Shown here: positions 41,097 to 51,948 of the stretch, piece by piece | Numbering within the stretch: position 1 is the stretch's first letter | How the letters are laid out: each line of letters begins with the position of its first letter | Assembly: GCF_905475345.1 (NCBI RefSeq) | Contig: NC_066593.1 | Span: forward strand, 1,168,274-1,232,273 | Length of the DNA: 64,000 bases | Reading direction: 5' to 3' | Source of the DNA: Vespula vulgaris | Lineage: Eukaryota > Arthropoda > Insecta > Hymenoptera > Vespidae | The notes under the pieces: model-generated | Databases searched by the model: none | What the model saw: only the letters and a program-made list of their open reading frames with translations | What the model was told of the DNA's origin: nothing | Translations under genes and position numbers: made by a program

Positions 41097-44000
41097 TGTT
41101 GGGCTAAGATATTCAATTTTTGCCATTTCATCAAAGCAGACATCTTGTTATCCGTGGTAGGATCGTTGATGGGTTAGGTCGATGGGATTACAAGAGCACG
41201 CCGTCGGCGAAAGGAATTTGTGGAAAATGAAGGAGAGATAACTTCGTTTGGTACGGATGCGTTGGACAAAAATTGATTTTGCTTTACGAAGTATAACGAG
41301 ATATAATTTTGACGTTAATGTTAAGAAATTCTTTTTTTCTATTTCTTTTTTTTCTTTTTTTCGTATTCTTTAAAACACAGAGAACATCCTCGATCATATC
41401 GAATTAATATAAAATGTCAATGTTATTTTTCTTCGTACGATCGATCTAAGAAAATCTCACAAATTCGTGGTCGAGATCTACGAGGGTTCTCGAATTTCGA
41501 CAAACTGTTTACACAACGAACTGAACTATAGTTGGAAGTTGTTCGATATTGTCGGAACTTGTCGCCGTTGTAAAAGTATCCTTTCGAGAGAGAAAGAGAG
41601 AAAGAGGGAGAGAGAGGAAAGAGGAATACTTGACTCGCATCTGTGCTCATGGAATTTCTCTGGAGCGACATGATATCCGCAAGTCGTAAACTAAAGTTCG
41701 AAGCAAGTGCTCGAGGCACAGGTTCGTCGGCAAACAACATCGTTGATAGAAGCACCTACGGAAGTCTTCTCTACGTCTAGAGAAACATCCTTTAGTCATA
41801 CTTTGTTAATCGATTTCATTTGTAAACTGTTTACCATTGTTACGAAAGCACGAGTCGATGTTTCCAACAGTGCAACGTTAATTGATATCAATGCAAACGA
41901 TATCAATAGAAACGATATTAATTCAATCATTCGCAATAATTCATAATAATTTTCTATATAAAATATCACGATTTTTTTTCCAACGAACCTTTCGAAGATA
42001 TTGAATGACTTTAATTTCTTTCGAAGTTCGAGCTGAAGAAGAAATAATTTTTTATATAAAATCCGACCATTTTTTTTTCTTTCTTTTTTTTCTATTAGAA
42101 ACGCCTTTATCGATAGTAATGAGTACAATAGAATTATCGAATAGCGTACAGACGTTATCGCACGATTCGCTACGGAAAGCGATTGTCAATGGCAGGTAGG
42201 ACTTGCTCGAGCGATGCCAGACTCTCCATTCAAGACTAGGAATGGTATTTCCGAGGTCAACGATGCCGTGACCTACCTCAAGAGTCGCCAAACCAGTTTC
42301 AGCAAATCCGAACAAGTTACCTAATTTACGCGCCAACGCGGTGAGAAGGAGATGGTAGAGGTAGATGAGGCGGTGCCGATCTTACGAGCGAGACGAATTT
42401 ATAAAAAATTTATCTCCCTTCGTTTTATGTTTCTCTTAAATTTCTCAATTATTTTTTGCTTTTTCCTTTTTCGTTTATTTTCGACGTTTTGCATACCTAT
42501 GTCTTCGAGATAACATTTATCGAGATTTTTTTTTTTTTTAATATATATATATATATTTGAAGGATTGACAGACGATCGAACAAATGCCATTATTTATCTG
42601 ATAAATTTGTTCTCTAAATACATATATTACGAGTTGTTTTCGTATTCGAAAGGTTACGAAACGTACTACGCACACTACGTAATAATACGTCGATTTATTT
42701 TTCGTCATTCAAGATTTTACTGTATTTATTATTTATAACCTTGAACGCTGACACCTAGCCTGTTTATTCTTTGACTGCGTTTAGGCGTTTAGAAAAGCGC
42801 GAATGGAACGCGCGTTAACGCGAACGCGTACAAGGGCATAGACCGAAAGTTATGCACGAAGAGTAGTAGTTTTACGCGTTAATAAATAATTCAAGGTATC
42901 CTTGAAAATTCCATTATAAATACTGGACGTTCTTCTATCGATAAAAATTGATAGTATCGAAAGTAGTTTCACTCTTTACGAGTTTCGTTACGAGTTTTTA
43001 CATATCTTTAATGCTTCGTTTTTATTTCTTCTTTTTTCTTCTATTTTTCCTTCCTTCTCTTTCTATCTACTTATTTGTTTCATTTATATATATATTTTTT
43101 TTTATTAAAAAATAATATTGTTATTAGAAGAGAATTCGGAGAGAAATATTTTGGACAACGATTTCTCACGTTCTCTTTTTTTTCCCCTTTTCACGAATAT
43201 TAAGAAATACATACGTACATGTACCTATATACATATATATACATACGTATATAGATGTATTTCGCGTAGAGCAATGTAGCATAGTATTCGATACGTCTTC
43301 AAAATGCACCGTTCGAAGATCGTTGGAAAGCTTTTACGTATACTCGATTCTAAGTCGTCGGTCTTCTCTCCTAGGAAGGCTCTTTTCATATCGATGGCCC
43401 TAGGCCAGAAGCTCGCTGACCCGAACTAAATTACATTTCGATCCTTACAAACCGTTCGATGAAATAGATTCGCGGTAACGATTATACGTATGTATGTACT
43501 TATGTACCTAAGTCTCTCTCTCTCCCTCTCTTTTTTTAAAGATAAGAGTGACATCATTCTTTTTTTTTCTCCTTCACACGCTACGCACCGACTCCATTTG
43601 AAGAGATAATTTTTTTTTTCTTTTTTTATCCCCACTTTTTTTATTTTTTTTTCAGATTTACATATATGTACGTACATACACGTAGACATACGTTTTAGTT
43701 TCGTAATCTAACCAAACAGGGAAATAGAACATCCAATGTCGTATATAACACAAAGTACTAGCCAGAATTTACATCTGCTAGTACACGTTTCTACGAGCGT
43801 AAATTGTGGCTCAGGAGAATGCATCAGCCGTGTTTATCGATTACGATCTCGATAATGTAACCACATCGTTCGTCAAATAGATTGCCAGAACTATGCGATA
43901 ACGGTAATGCGATACGCGTATATAATCTAACTGTCAGCGAATCGATATACAGACTTACTACTACTACTATTACTACTACTACTATTACTACTATTATATA

Positions 44001-44459
44001 AAACTCGCGATTATACGTTAGAATATTTAAACAAGGCGAATATTTAAATAATTTGTTTACGTGGATTTGTTTGACGATTATTATTTTGAAATAAAAATGA
44101 AGTTCGCGAGTACGAGCCTCATCGTAATTTTTATTTGAAGAAAGTTAAGGATCGCGTAACGTCGAGGAAAAGTGAAATTATATCGATTAACGATCGTGTT
44201 GCAGGAAAATCTTTTAAAATATCAATAGATATTAATTAGAGAAAAAAATGTTCATTACACGGATACATCGTGCTCTGTTATTTTCTACGATTACGCAGTA
44301 ACAATAATAATATTACGAATTAACACGATCTAAATAATAACGTTGAATTTCGATTAATATTCGATAATTAATAATACAGAGTAATTCGTTGAATGGAAGG
44401 GATCGGTATTATTCGTCCGTCTTCTTTTATAACGTTAAATTAATATTAATAAACAGAGC

Positions 44460-44493
<34 letters not shown>

Positions 44494-45529
44494 TATAATT
44501 AAAGATAATTATACTAAAACTTTGTCACGTTAGTCGTAAGAAGATAGACGTAAAGTGAATTTGGAAAGTGGGTCAAGGTGGACTTAGAACTAATTTCTCG
44601 AGGTAACGAGTTCCAAAGTGAGTTCTAATATCAGACAAGGATAGATCGTCGAGAAGAGAGAAAGAGAGAAAGAGAGAGAAATAGAGAGAAATAGGACGAC
44701 TTGGAGGAAAGGTATAAGGTAAAATTAAAAACGATGTCACGGAGAATAATAAGTAAGAAGAAGGGGAAAAGGGTTTGCTGAGGATATTGCAAGGTGCTCT
44801 GTAACTTCTGTAACGATAATAACAATAATTATGATAAAAGTGGTAATGGCGATAGTTACTTCGAAGCGTTTGACCGTGGCACAGAGTAATAATAATTCCT
44901 GCTAAGAATATAATTGCTTAGTTACAAGTATGGGAATGGTAATAATACATAATAGCTCTGTCCCTAAGAACTCAACTTCCTTAGCTCGTATGATTAGATA
45001 TAATGATTATGATTGTCAGGCTAGTTGCGAGAAGGTACAAGAAGTAATTCGCACGGTCCCGCCATCGAGTTAAAGAATAGGGGAATATCTTAGATTAGGA
45101 GAGTCATTAATCTAGTTTAGCGATGGTTGCGCGTGCTCGAAGTTCATCACATAGCCAATAGTTTTTCAAACAATTCCGAGCATTCCTTTGATTCTACGAT
45201 ATAGGACAAATAAGAGCACGCTAACGTCTATCGTTCTTATACGAATAGTCGACCGGGTCGACTCGATCCTTTCGAATCTATATCTAATAAATAATGTAAC
45301 GAGTTAATTAAGATGAACCTGTGTACTTTGATCGATAGATCGATAGATCGACGACGTTAGAAAATTTCAGCTTCGTTTCTTTCCCATGTTCCGTATGTAT
45401 TACAAAGAAAAATAGATCGTACCGCAAAAAAAAATTCCGAGTTTATAAGACAAGAGTTTCGAAGACAAGTGTTTAGATAAGGGATGATATATGTAAGTAT
45501 CAAAGAGAAAGAGGGAGAGAAAGAGAGAC

Positions 45530-45589
<60 letters not shown>

Positions 45590-46755
45590 TTAAAGGTTAG
45601 GGAAAATGATTTTGAATAAAAAAAAAAGATGAGAAAAAGGAAGAAAGAAAGAGTAAGATAGGCTCGTATAGGAGTATAATGCGAATGTATTATAAATAAT
45701 GAATGGTGTATAAAACATAATGAAATGATTTATCGCTTCTATTCCACCGAGCTTAGCTGACAATGGATTCTTTTTGGCTGACAACGGTGGCACTGGCAGC
45801 AGCAGGCGGTGGAGCGGTTTCTGTCCCTCTTCTTCTTTATTTCTCTCTCTCTCTCTCTCTCCCTCTCCCTCTCTGTCGTTCTCCCCCTCTCATTCACTCA
45901 TTCACTCGGTCACACGCACGCCTGCACACGTATAGAGAACACGTGGTGGCGGGTTAGAACGCAATAAATCTATCCATATGGCGTGGTATGGCCATCGGCG
46001 TGGTGAGCGTTGACCAATGGTCAAGGTGGCTGCCGTTGGGAAAGGGTACGTTACCTTGCCTCGAGTCACATTTATTAACAACACGGTCTATTCTCTATTT
46101 TCTATTTTCTATTCTCTATTCTCTACTCTCTTCGAACTGTTCTTCCATTTTTTTTCTATATATGTATGTATGTACGTATATAACAGAAGTATTACATATT
46201 CTCTTGAAATATCTTTCTGTAGATCGATTTGAATGATTTCATTTATTGTAAAAATAAATTTTTAAAGAAATATATCCGAGATTCTTTCTCCTTCTCTTTT
46301 CCTCTTTCTTTCTCTCTGTAGTAAGATTTCCTTGTTTACATACACAAGTTTGTAGTATAGCAAATGGAGCAATAGTACTCGACTTTTACTCGATTGTTTC
46401 GTTTCAAAACAAAAACATATAAGATTCCAGTCGGAACGTGAAAACCAAGTACGTTCATTCTAATACGAGCTATCTTAGATGCCGCATGGCGAAAAGTATC
46501 GTATATGTAAAGTAAATCGTAATTTTTACTGTTTCTTATTTTTATATCTTTAGTTACTTTTAAATATATCGAATATTTTAGATTCGTATATATGGACGTT
46601 TCCTTGTGTGTGCGTGTGTGTGAGTATTTATATTATTCTTCACAAATAATTATTCGTAACAATTTCTCATCCGTATTATTTCTTAAATTAATATCGATTT
46701 CAGATGATGTAAATACTTTTTCTAATTATTTAAAAGAGAGGGAGAGAGAGAGAGA

Positions 46756-46806
<51 letters not shown>

Positions 46807-48532
46807 TATTTTAATCTTGTACAATCTTATTAAGAAATCTGTTCGTGTCCAAAATAAATGTTGGATCATAAAATTTTCCAAGGACTACTACTCCGCGATG
46901 GAAACGAAATGTTTAAATATGTTTTAGACGATTTCAGATGTACGAGATGAATTATTAAATTGTACAGAGTCCAACTCGGAGTGGGCAACGTGATGTCCAG
47001 GAAAGAAGATCGAGACTCTCGATAGGATCGTGCGAGATAGAACGCGGAGAGACGTTGCATCCGTCTCAACGAACTCGGCGGATATTTTATGATCTTTGCG
47101 TGTGGGAAAAAGTTCGAAAGGAATGTCGCGGACGATCGTCAAGAATTTCTTAGTAATTCCTTAAGATTCGCTCAGGCAACGCGAGCCAGAGAAAAATAAG
47201 AAAAAAGAAGGAGAAGAAGAAGGAAAAGAAGAAGAAGAAGAAGAAGAAGAAGAAGAAGAAGAAGAAGAAGAAAACGAAAAAGAAGAAAAAGGACGTCCCT
47301 TTTAATCGGCCGAAGAGAAAAGAGTTACGTTACGTTAGCCACGAACCATCGGACGCGCATAAGGTTTATTAGAAGAAACCCCATGCAAATCACGAATGCA
47401 CTTCGCCATGCAGACTTTTCTTCTTTACGAGTCGAGCCGTACACTTGTGTTTGTACAAGCCGCTATGATTTGAAGTGGCATTTATGAGCGTCGTTCTGTC
47501 TTCTCGTTCATGCATTACTCATGAGTGTCTAGCGTTGCTCTCGTATATAGCATCTCTTGGTGCCATCGTACTATGTACCATTAAACTATTAATATATATA
47601 TATGCATATATGTGTAATGTAATATAATCGTCGAAGCAAAGTGTTTTCGATGAACCGATAGAAAATTCCATGTATCTTTAGCTTTGTTACATAATCGATT
47701 AAATTTGAGCGAGAATCATTGTATAGAATCTATCGAGATCGTAAATCCATGTGGAAGAGATGTGTCGTTTTTTTTCCCTTTTTTTCTAATTTTTATCTTC
47801 CCTTTTTTATTTTTACACGCGATCAAATAATTTCGAGTAGAGCAGAGGATAAATTATTAATGGTCGAACGAGCCAACAACACACGTTATCGAATCGTTCT
47901 AAAGGTTCTCGTTCCGATTTCAGTTAGAAATTATCGATATTTATAGAAATTGAATTTCGTTTCTGGCGAAATATAGGATTTCTTGCCAAAGAATCTTTCT
48001 TTATTAGACGAAATCGTTCGTTGGATATATTATAAAATCGCTCGTTATAATCATCCGGTAAGAGGTAAGAAAGGAAGAGAGAAGAAAGGCTGAACGTTCG
48101 ATCGATTAAAAAGCAAAGGCCCACTTTACGATACATCCGCCATGGATTCCTTTCTTTCTTTGTGGCTCACCCGTTACATCTCGTCGTCCGAGCGGTTAAC
48201 GGTAAACACGTTTATTGCAATAACTAGGAAAGGTATTTCTTGGTTTTGTACTTGAAGGGAATATGTACGAACCGCGAAGAAGAAAGACTCGTATAGACTC
48301 GTTACCGTTAATGACGTTTAGATCCAACGCTAATTATCTGTACTAATTATCGGTTCGTTCTGATTGCTTGGCGTGAGCGGATTTAACAATTTTCACCCTT
48401 TCTTCGATGAACAACTAATTGAACGTAATGGAGAAGATAAAATGATAATTAGCGTATACTTACAGGTCGGTCTTGTCCTGTTGGGCCTTGTCAGTGGAAT
48501 CCATGGTCTTTGTGGTGGATGATTAGCGGTTA
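21144..48532 (-). CDS. twin: CCR4-NOT deadenylase CNOT6/CNOT6L (twin): C-terminal 385 residues in seven exons, 5' part outside window
   Basis: This is the catalytic poly(A)-specific 3'-5' exonuclease of the CCR4-NOT complex, which shortens mRNA tails in the cytoplasm. Coding exons in transcript order are 48532-48464, 38070-37758, 34090-33939, 22039-21809, 21720-21543, 21446-21307 and 21220-21144. All junctions are GT-AG and keep frame. The visible protein is the linker after the leucine-rich repeats plus the whole endonuclease/exonuclease/phosphatase-type nuclease. Conserved elements in order are TVMCYNVLCDKYATRQ with the metal-site Asn, DIISLQEVET with the catalytic Glu, MLNRVMPKDNIG, AHIHWDP, GDFNSLPDSG with catalytic Asp and Asn, and the C-terminal PSDHFPLLVELE with the catalytic His. 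The protein ends in NGLISRR, like the family's NGV.LPNRR. No key residue is missing. LRR exons were not recognised up to 64000. YIPF5 and a tRNA lie in the 22040-33938 intron on the same strand. Confidence 0.96.
21307..21446 (-). CDS. twin: twin exon: FDFKGIIDYIFY to HPHVPS
   Basis: This exon is 140 bases, phase 2 in and phase 1 out. It encodes FDFKGIIDYIFYSKQSMVPL, the GLLGPL turn and CPHPHVPS. Acceptor TTTTTGCAG lies above 21446 and donor GTAAGC starts at 21306. Confidence 0.95.
21543..21720 (-). CDS. twin: twin exon: nuclease segment before the FDFKG block
   Basis: This exon is 178 bases, phase 1 in and phase 2 out. It encodes VIEFLTSGRVAADHRDFKDL, then FTHSFKLASAYSEDIMPYTN and YT, as in the family's THGF.LKSAYE..LMPYTNYT. 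Donor GTAAGT starts at 21542. Confidence 0.95.
21809..22039 (-). CDS. twin: twin exon: catalytic HWDP and DFNSLPDSG segment
   Basis: This exon is 231 bases, phase 1 in and phase 1 out. It encodes LPSDPAQVQQPILVCTAHIH, continues WDPEFCDVKLIQT, and ends CGDFNSLPDSG. The final block carries the catalytic Asp and Asn. Human paralogues read CADLNSLPDSG here, so Phe replaces Leu between the two catalytic residues, a conservative change. Confidence 0.95.
22196..22268 (-). tRNA. tRNA-Val(UAC): tRNA-Val (anticodon UAC)
   Basis: This is a 73-base cloverleaf with no intron. The acceptor stem GGTTCCG pairs perfectly with CGGAACC, followed by discriminator A. The A box is TAGTGTAGCGG. The anticodon stem TCTGC/GCAGA encloses loop TTTACAC, giving anticodon TAC (valine, GUA codons). 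The T loop is TTCGATC. The T stem GCCAG/CCGGC contains one A-C mismatch at 52-62, which also changes the first base of the B box. Downstream on the same strand a CTTTTG run at about 22189-22184 is a minimal Pol III terminator. The gene lies in the 11.9 kb intron of twin, 157 bases 5' of the next twin exon, on the twin sense strand. Confidence 0.95.
22376..22449 (-). terminator. Candidate poly(A) signals for YIPF5
   Basis: Minus-strand AATAAA hexamers occur at 22449-22444 and 22381-22376, about 330-400 bases after the YIPF5 stop codon and before the tRNA. They imply a 3' UTR of roughly 0.35-0.45 kb with a (GT)n tract at 22478-22500. They lie inside twin pre-mRNA in the sense orientation. Which is used cannot be told from sequence. 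Confidence 0.45.
22478..22500. repeat. (GT)n microsatellite in YIPF5 3' flank
   Basis: About 23 bases of GT, in the likely YIPF5 3' UTR. Confidence 0.9.
22775..23615 (-). CDS. YIPF5: YIPF5 (Yip1 domain family member 5), complete two-exon gene
   Basis: This is a small five-helix membrane protein of the ER exit site and cis-Golgi that works with YIF1 proteins and Rab GTPases in ER-Golgi traffic. Exon 1 is 23615-23396 and exon 2 is 23331-22775. The 64-base intron is GTATAA...CGTAG, phase 1. It predicts 258 residues, against 257 for human YIPF5. Residues 1-73 are a hydrophilic Gln/Tyr/Pro-rich cytosolic tail (MSGYTGQENYWAQ...). The conserved PPLLEELGID lies near 84-93, the family DLAGP motif at 125-129 and GYVYG at 150-154, followed by further hydrophobic helices to the C-terminus. 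An alternative AG 11 bases upstream of the chosen acceptor would give a stop codon. The gene lies inside a twin intron on the twin strand, so it needs its own promoter and poly(A) site. Confidence 0.96.
23616..23900 (-). promoter_or_regulatory. YIPF5: YIPF5 5' UTR and presumed promoter within twin intron
   Basis: The 285 bases upstream of the YIPF5 ATG are free of microsatellites and relatively CG-containing compared with the AT-rich surroundings (for example ACGAAACGAAAATCGG and GACCGAACATACCGACGG). A nested gene must start its own transcription, so a promoter is expected here. No TATA box is evident. The exact start is not visible. Confidence 0.35.
24391..24442. repeat. (GA)n microsatellite
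   Basis: Fifty-two bases with one AAA interruption. It marks the edge where repeat density rises again after the gene-rich core. Confidence 0.92.
24895..24990. repeat. Compound (TA)n and (GTAT)n array
   Basis: A pure TA tract passes directly into GTAT tetramers and back to mixed TA/TG. Confidence 0.93.
27760..27820. repeat. Inverted (CT)n/(GA)n pair around a 12-base palindrome
   Basis: A CT tract, the perfect palindrome CTTGGATCCAAG at 27786-27797, then a GA tract. The two arms are complementary and could form a long hairpin with an offset of about one base. Confidence 0.9.
29504..29579. repeat. (TA)n microsatellite, interrupted
   Basis: Two TA tracts separated by ACATC, about 76 bases in total. 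Confidence 0.95.
32262..32320. repeat. (GT)n microsatellite, 59 bases
   Basis: Pure alternating GT, the longest such tract in the window. It is followed by TA-rich sequence to about 32375. Confidence 0.95.
33939..34090 (-). CDS. twin: twin exon: nuclease middle segment
   Basis: This exon is 152 bases, phase 2 in and phase 1 out. It encodes FTLIKEHLVEFNQLAMANAE, then the conserved NMLNRVMPKDNIG block, ending at EAAWDNG. Acceptor CTTACAG lies just above 34090 and donor GTGAGT starts at 33938. Confidence 0.95.
34091..37757 (-). other. twin intron, 3.7 kb
   Basis: The intron is bounded by donor GTAAGT at 37757 and acceptor CTTACAG above 34090. Contents: a CGT-rich trinucleotide patch at about 34264-34330, (GA)n at 36255-36293, (CT)n at 36771-36807, and imperfect (CTG)n at 37097-37148. 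No gene was recognised on either strand. Confidence 0.85.
37758..38070 (-). CDS. twin: twin exon: first half of nuclease core
   Basis: This exon is 313 bases, phase 1 in and phase 2 out, and encodes about 104 residues from IFTVMCYNVLCDKY to CAIFYRTA. It carries the metal-binding Asn of CYN and the catalytic Glu of SLQEVE. It also has the GYCPSWALDWEYRKKGI and FSPKSRAKTM blocks that are nearly invariant in animal CNOT6/CNOT6L. Confidence 0.96.
45501..45584. repeat. (GA)n microsatellite, about 84 bases
   Basis: Imperfect purine lead and then more than 50 bases of pure GA. Confidence 0.95.
46735..46806. repeat. (GA)n microsatellite
   Basis: About 72 bases of GA with GGG and AAA interruptions. 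Confidence 0.95.
47200..47272. repeat. (GAA)n polypurine tract
   Basis: A GAA trinucleotide array within a longer, nearly pure purine stretch on the plus strand (about 47190-47292). Confidence 0.93.
48464..48532 (-). CDS. twin: twin exon: linker between LRR domain and nuclease
   Basis: This exon is 69 bases, with an acceptor TTGCAG before 48532 and a donor GTAAGT from 48463. It encodes a completed Val codon, then TANHPPQRPWIPLTRPNRTR and PT, and the first base of a Cys codon (T|GT). The P..RPWI.L motif is the linker that follows the LRR domain in CNOT6 proteins. It is the most 5' twin exon I can recognise. Confidence 0.88.
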
Positions 48533-48750
48533 CTGCAAGAAACAAAAAAGAAGAAAAAAGATGAAAATTAATTTATCGCTCGTATATAAATCAAATGAGA
48601 ATATCTCGTATAATTAATTTTTATGCGTGTCTACATATATTTAAACATAAATCGAAGAAACACGATACACATATACATGTGCGTGTATGTACATGTATAT
48701 ACATATATATAATATTACGTATGCATGTATCTGTGAACATACATATACAC

Positions 48751-48794
<44 letters not shown>

Positions 48795-49004
48795 CGTATA
48801 TATTTCATATTTTATTATAAATAAAATTTTAACTACGTTAAAGCATGAAAAAGACGCAACTGTTTTTGTACTTGAATTCTAGCAATTCTTGTCCCATTTG
48901 TCGAAATAAGGTTCTGCTTTTGAAAGAGGAAGAATACGTCTTCCAGGCCATTTACGATCTCTGCTACACCGAATATAAGCTTTCAGGACTAAGAACGATG
49001 TTGA

Positions 49005-49140
49005 AGAAGAAAGACCGAACAAGAACAAGAACAAGAAGAACAAGAAGAAGAAGAAGAGGAAGAAGAACCAGAACAAGAAGAAGAACAAGGACAAGAAGAA
49101 GAAGAAGAAGAAGAAGAAGAGAAGGGGATAAGAAAGAGAA
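49005..49140. repeat. A/G-rich (AAGAAC)/(GAA)n tract
   Basis: About 135 bases of GAA with interspersed GAAC units. Read as protein it gives an Arg/Thr-rich artefact on one strand and poly-Phe/Leu on the other. Confidence 0.92.
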
Positions 49141-49642
49141 GGTAGAAAGATGTAGCGCTGGTAGAAGAGCTGTCGAGAAAGGGTGCGAGAAATATGAAGA
49201 GTCGGCCGGCGAGGATAAGGGAGAAGGGTGTTAACGACTTCCCGGAAATGGCGGTAACAACCCCGAAACCCTGAGACGTGACTCAAGTCTGACACAAATG
49301 GCGGGACATTAGACAAGTGGCGGGAGTAAAGTAGACGTCGAGGCGCGAAGGTAATCAGAATTAACAATTCAAAGCCTTATATACCGAGGACTCCCTTCGT
49401 CTCTCCTTCATCGTTTCTATTACCCTTTCTCTGCCTTCTTCTCCTCCTTCTTACTACCACTCTTCTCTTCTAAGCCGACAACTAGTCCAAGAGGATGGTT
49501 GAGAGATGAGACATGCGGATTTCTAGTAGAAGACTCTAGATGCCAAGAGTACTCCATTTTGGAGTGGCTACGATCGAGATAGTTGACAGAGTTCGAAGGA
49601 TAATCTTCCGTTTGGGAGATAGCGAGAAGGAGATGGCTTTAA

Positions 49643-49683
<41 letters not shown>

Positions 49684-49849
49684 CGTTCTATTACATTGGC
49701 ACAAGACTGCTAATTCGTTCGCGTTACCATTCGACGCGTTTCGTTTGCTAAATTTCATAGGGCCAACGTTTGCTCTCGAAATACGCTTTCAGCATCTATC
49801 TCTCCTTCTTCCTTTTTGTTTGCTAGCGACAATAGTCCTTTCTCTGTCG

Positions 49850-49881
<32 letters not shown>

Positions 49882-50549
49882 CTCTGTTTCAGCTAGTTCT
49901 AGCTTTCGTGGACATTTGGATTGGAATTACCTTGGCTTCGGATTTCATTTTCCATTTTCGAGAAATTCCGACTATGTCTAACGATCTTCTGATGGGCTTG
50001 ATATTTCTCGTAGAGTAGCTTGGACGACCACGAGATAGATACTCTCTCTCTCTGTCTCTCTCTCTCTCTCTCTTTCTCTCTCTGAGAAACGCTTGATCGA
50101 TATTCTCAAGTTCGCAAACTAAAGACGATAACTGTAAGTATCTTAATTATAAAGCGATTGTTAGTACGTAAGGTGTAAGAGCGTTACCGTGTTAAGAAAG
50201 TTCGGTGAGATAAATTTTCGATTTCGTTACTGCTGCTTCATCGGATTATCATGCGAGTACGAAGGTAATGAACTTATTGTTTGAAAGTAAAGTAAAATAA
50301 GTTTATCTAAATAATTAGTAATTTTAAATGTAAAAGAACGAGACAGTCTATTATTATTAATACTGTATTTAGGATGAGAACAATTATATTGTTCATAATT
50401 ATTATAAGAATATTATAGATATTCATAGTTTGAACGATCTTGTCGTTTCGATGATCGAGTACCAGCTCGTTGTTGAATTATCGTCGTTGAAGAAAAATGA
50501 TCGATAGGGATGTTTTAAAAATAGTTGTCTCCTTCACCGTAGAGTTAGC

Positions 50550-50583
50550 TCGTTCGTTCGTTCGTTCGTTCGTTCGTTCGTTC
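50550..50583. repeat. (CGTT)n tetranucleotide array
   Basis: Eight perfect units of the same tetramer family seen at 1858-1985. Confidence 0.93.
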
Positions 50584-50786
50584 TTGAAGTCTCTCCACAT
50601 TGGAAACAAGTATAATGACTCGGCAATGATACATGCTCGTGGTAATAAGAATCAGATGGTGAGGTAAGGGGAGGTACGATGGAGACAAGATATAGTCAGA
50701 GTTAATATTATGCCAAGAAGACGAGCCTAATCAGCGATACTGACGTTGCAGCGTTGCAGTGACATCGCAGAAGAGTCGAACGAAAC

Positions 50787-50818
<32 letters not shown>

Positions 50819-51186
50819 GAGGGAGGGAGGGGGAGAGAGAGAGAGAGAGAGTGAATAAGTGAGCGAGCGAGTGAGATAAATAGATAAATCGAAGGAAGGA
50901 TGGTTAATACTGCTGACTAGATTATTATAATTGCAAAACGATAGCGAACCACGAGTCTCCAAGATGCCTCCTACTTATGAGAACGCGCGAGCATCACGAG
51001 AACGCTCATTAAACTAGTTCATTACACCTGCTTCTCTTAATGGCTCTCACTTACCAGATAGAGATGAGGATAGAGATAGAGATAAATAGAGAGAGAGAGA
51101 GAGAGAAAAAGGGAAAAGTCCAAAAAGAACTCGATGCGAACTTTTGGCCTGATAATTAAACGATTTAACGAATGTACATTTCGATT

Positions 51187-51239
<53 letters not shown>

Positions 51240-51547
51240 ATTAAATATTTTATATGACGATATACTACGTAAATTTAGTACGCAAGATCGTAAGATTGAT
51301 TCGATAAGAATATACGATATTAATTTTAATTCGATTGCCAATGACGAGAAGAAAATTTTCCACTTAAAGAATCTTTCTCTGTCTTTCTTTAATGTACTAT
51401 TAGTAAAAGCATTTAATCGATAGGGAGAAAACGATTGGACGAGAGACAGAAAGAGAGAGAGAGAGAGAGAAAGAAAAAAAGAGAGAGAACGGTCGTAAAG
51501 TTCGATGGCAATTGATCCATACTATCCCAAGTATCTCTAGTAAAAAA

Positions 51548-51582
51548 GATAGAGATAGAGATAGAGATAGAGATAGAGGTAG

Positions 51583-51637
<55 letters not shown>
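51548..51637. repeat. Compound (GATAGA)n and (GA)n
   Basis: AGATAG units pass into about 48 bases of pure GA, the same architecture as at 7707-7850. Confidence 0.93.
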
Positions 51638-51640
<3 letters not shown>

Positions 51641-51917
51641 TACATATACTAGAGAGAGAAAAAGACGTACATATACTCCAATGGAATTGAAACTGTAAGA
51701 ATTTTATTTCACTTCGCGGGCTTGTCTCCCAAGGGAAACTAGAGATAACGCCCTTGGGAGCATCCTCGAGACAATAGAGACGACAGGAAAGCGTGTAGCT
51801 AGCGTAGAAAACAGTATTTCATCTGTGGCATAGCGAAGATTTATTTTCACGTCGGAAACCTGATTTCAATGAATATAAATGTAACTTTAGGAGAATTACT
51901 TTGAATTTGAAATTCTT

Positions 51918-51948
<31 letters not shown>

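Larger units (their letters stand above)
38071..48463 (-). other. twin intron, 10.4 kb
   Basis: The intron is bounded by donor GTAAGT at 48463 and acceptor TTATAG above 38070. It holds (CTG)n at about 38669-38691, (CT)n at 39663-39700, (GA)n at 39916-39958, 41061-41093, 44463-44491, 45501-45584 and 46735-46806, and (GAA)n at 47200-47272. The minus-strand frame at 42052-42336 is an ordinary-looking non-repetitive frame without recognisable similarity. No gene is supported. Confidence 0.85.

Noticed and set aside
42052..42336. 94-codon minus-strand frame with a non-repetitive start
   Set aside because: It has no known motif, and the twin frame joins directly across this intron. It ends in a lysine-rich low-complexity run. 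It was left as chance.
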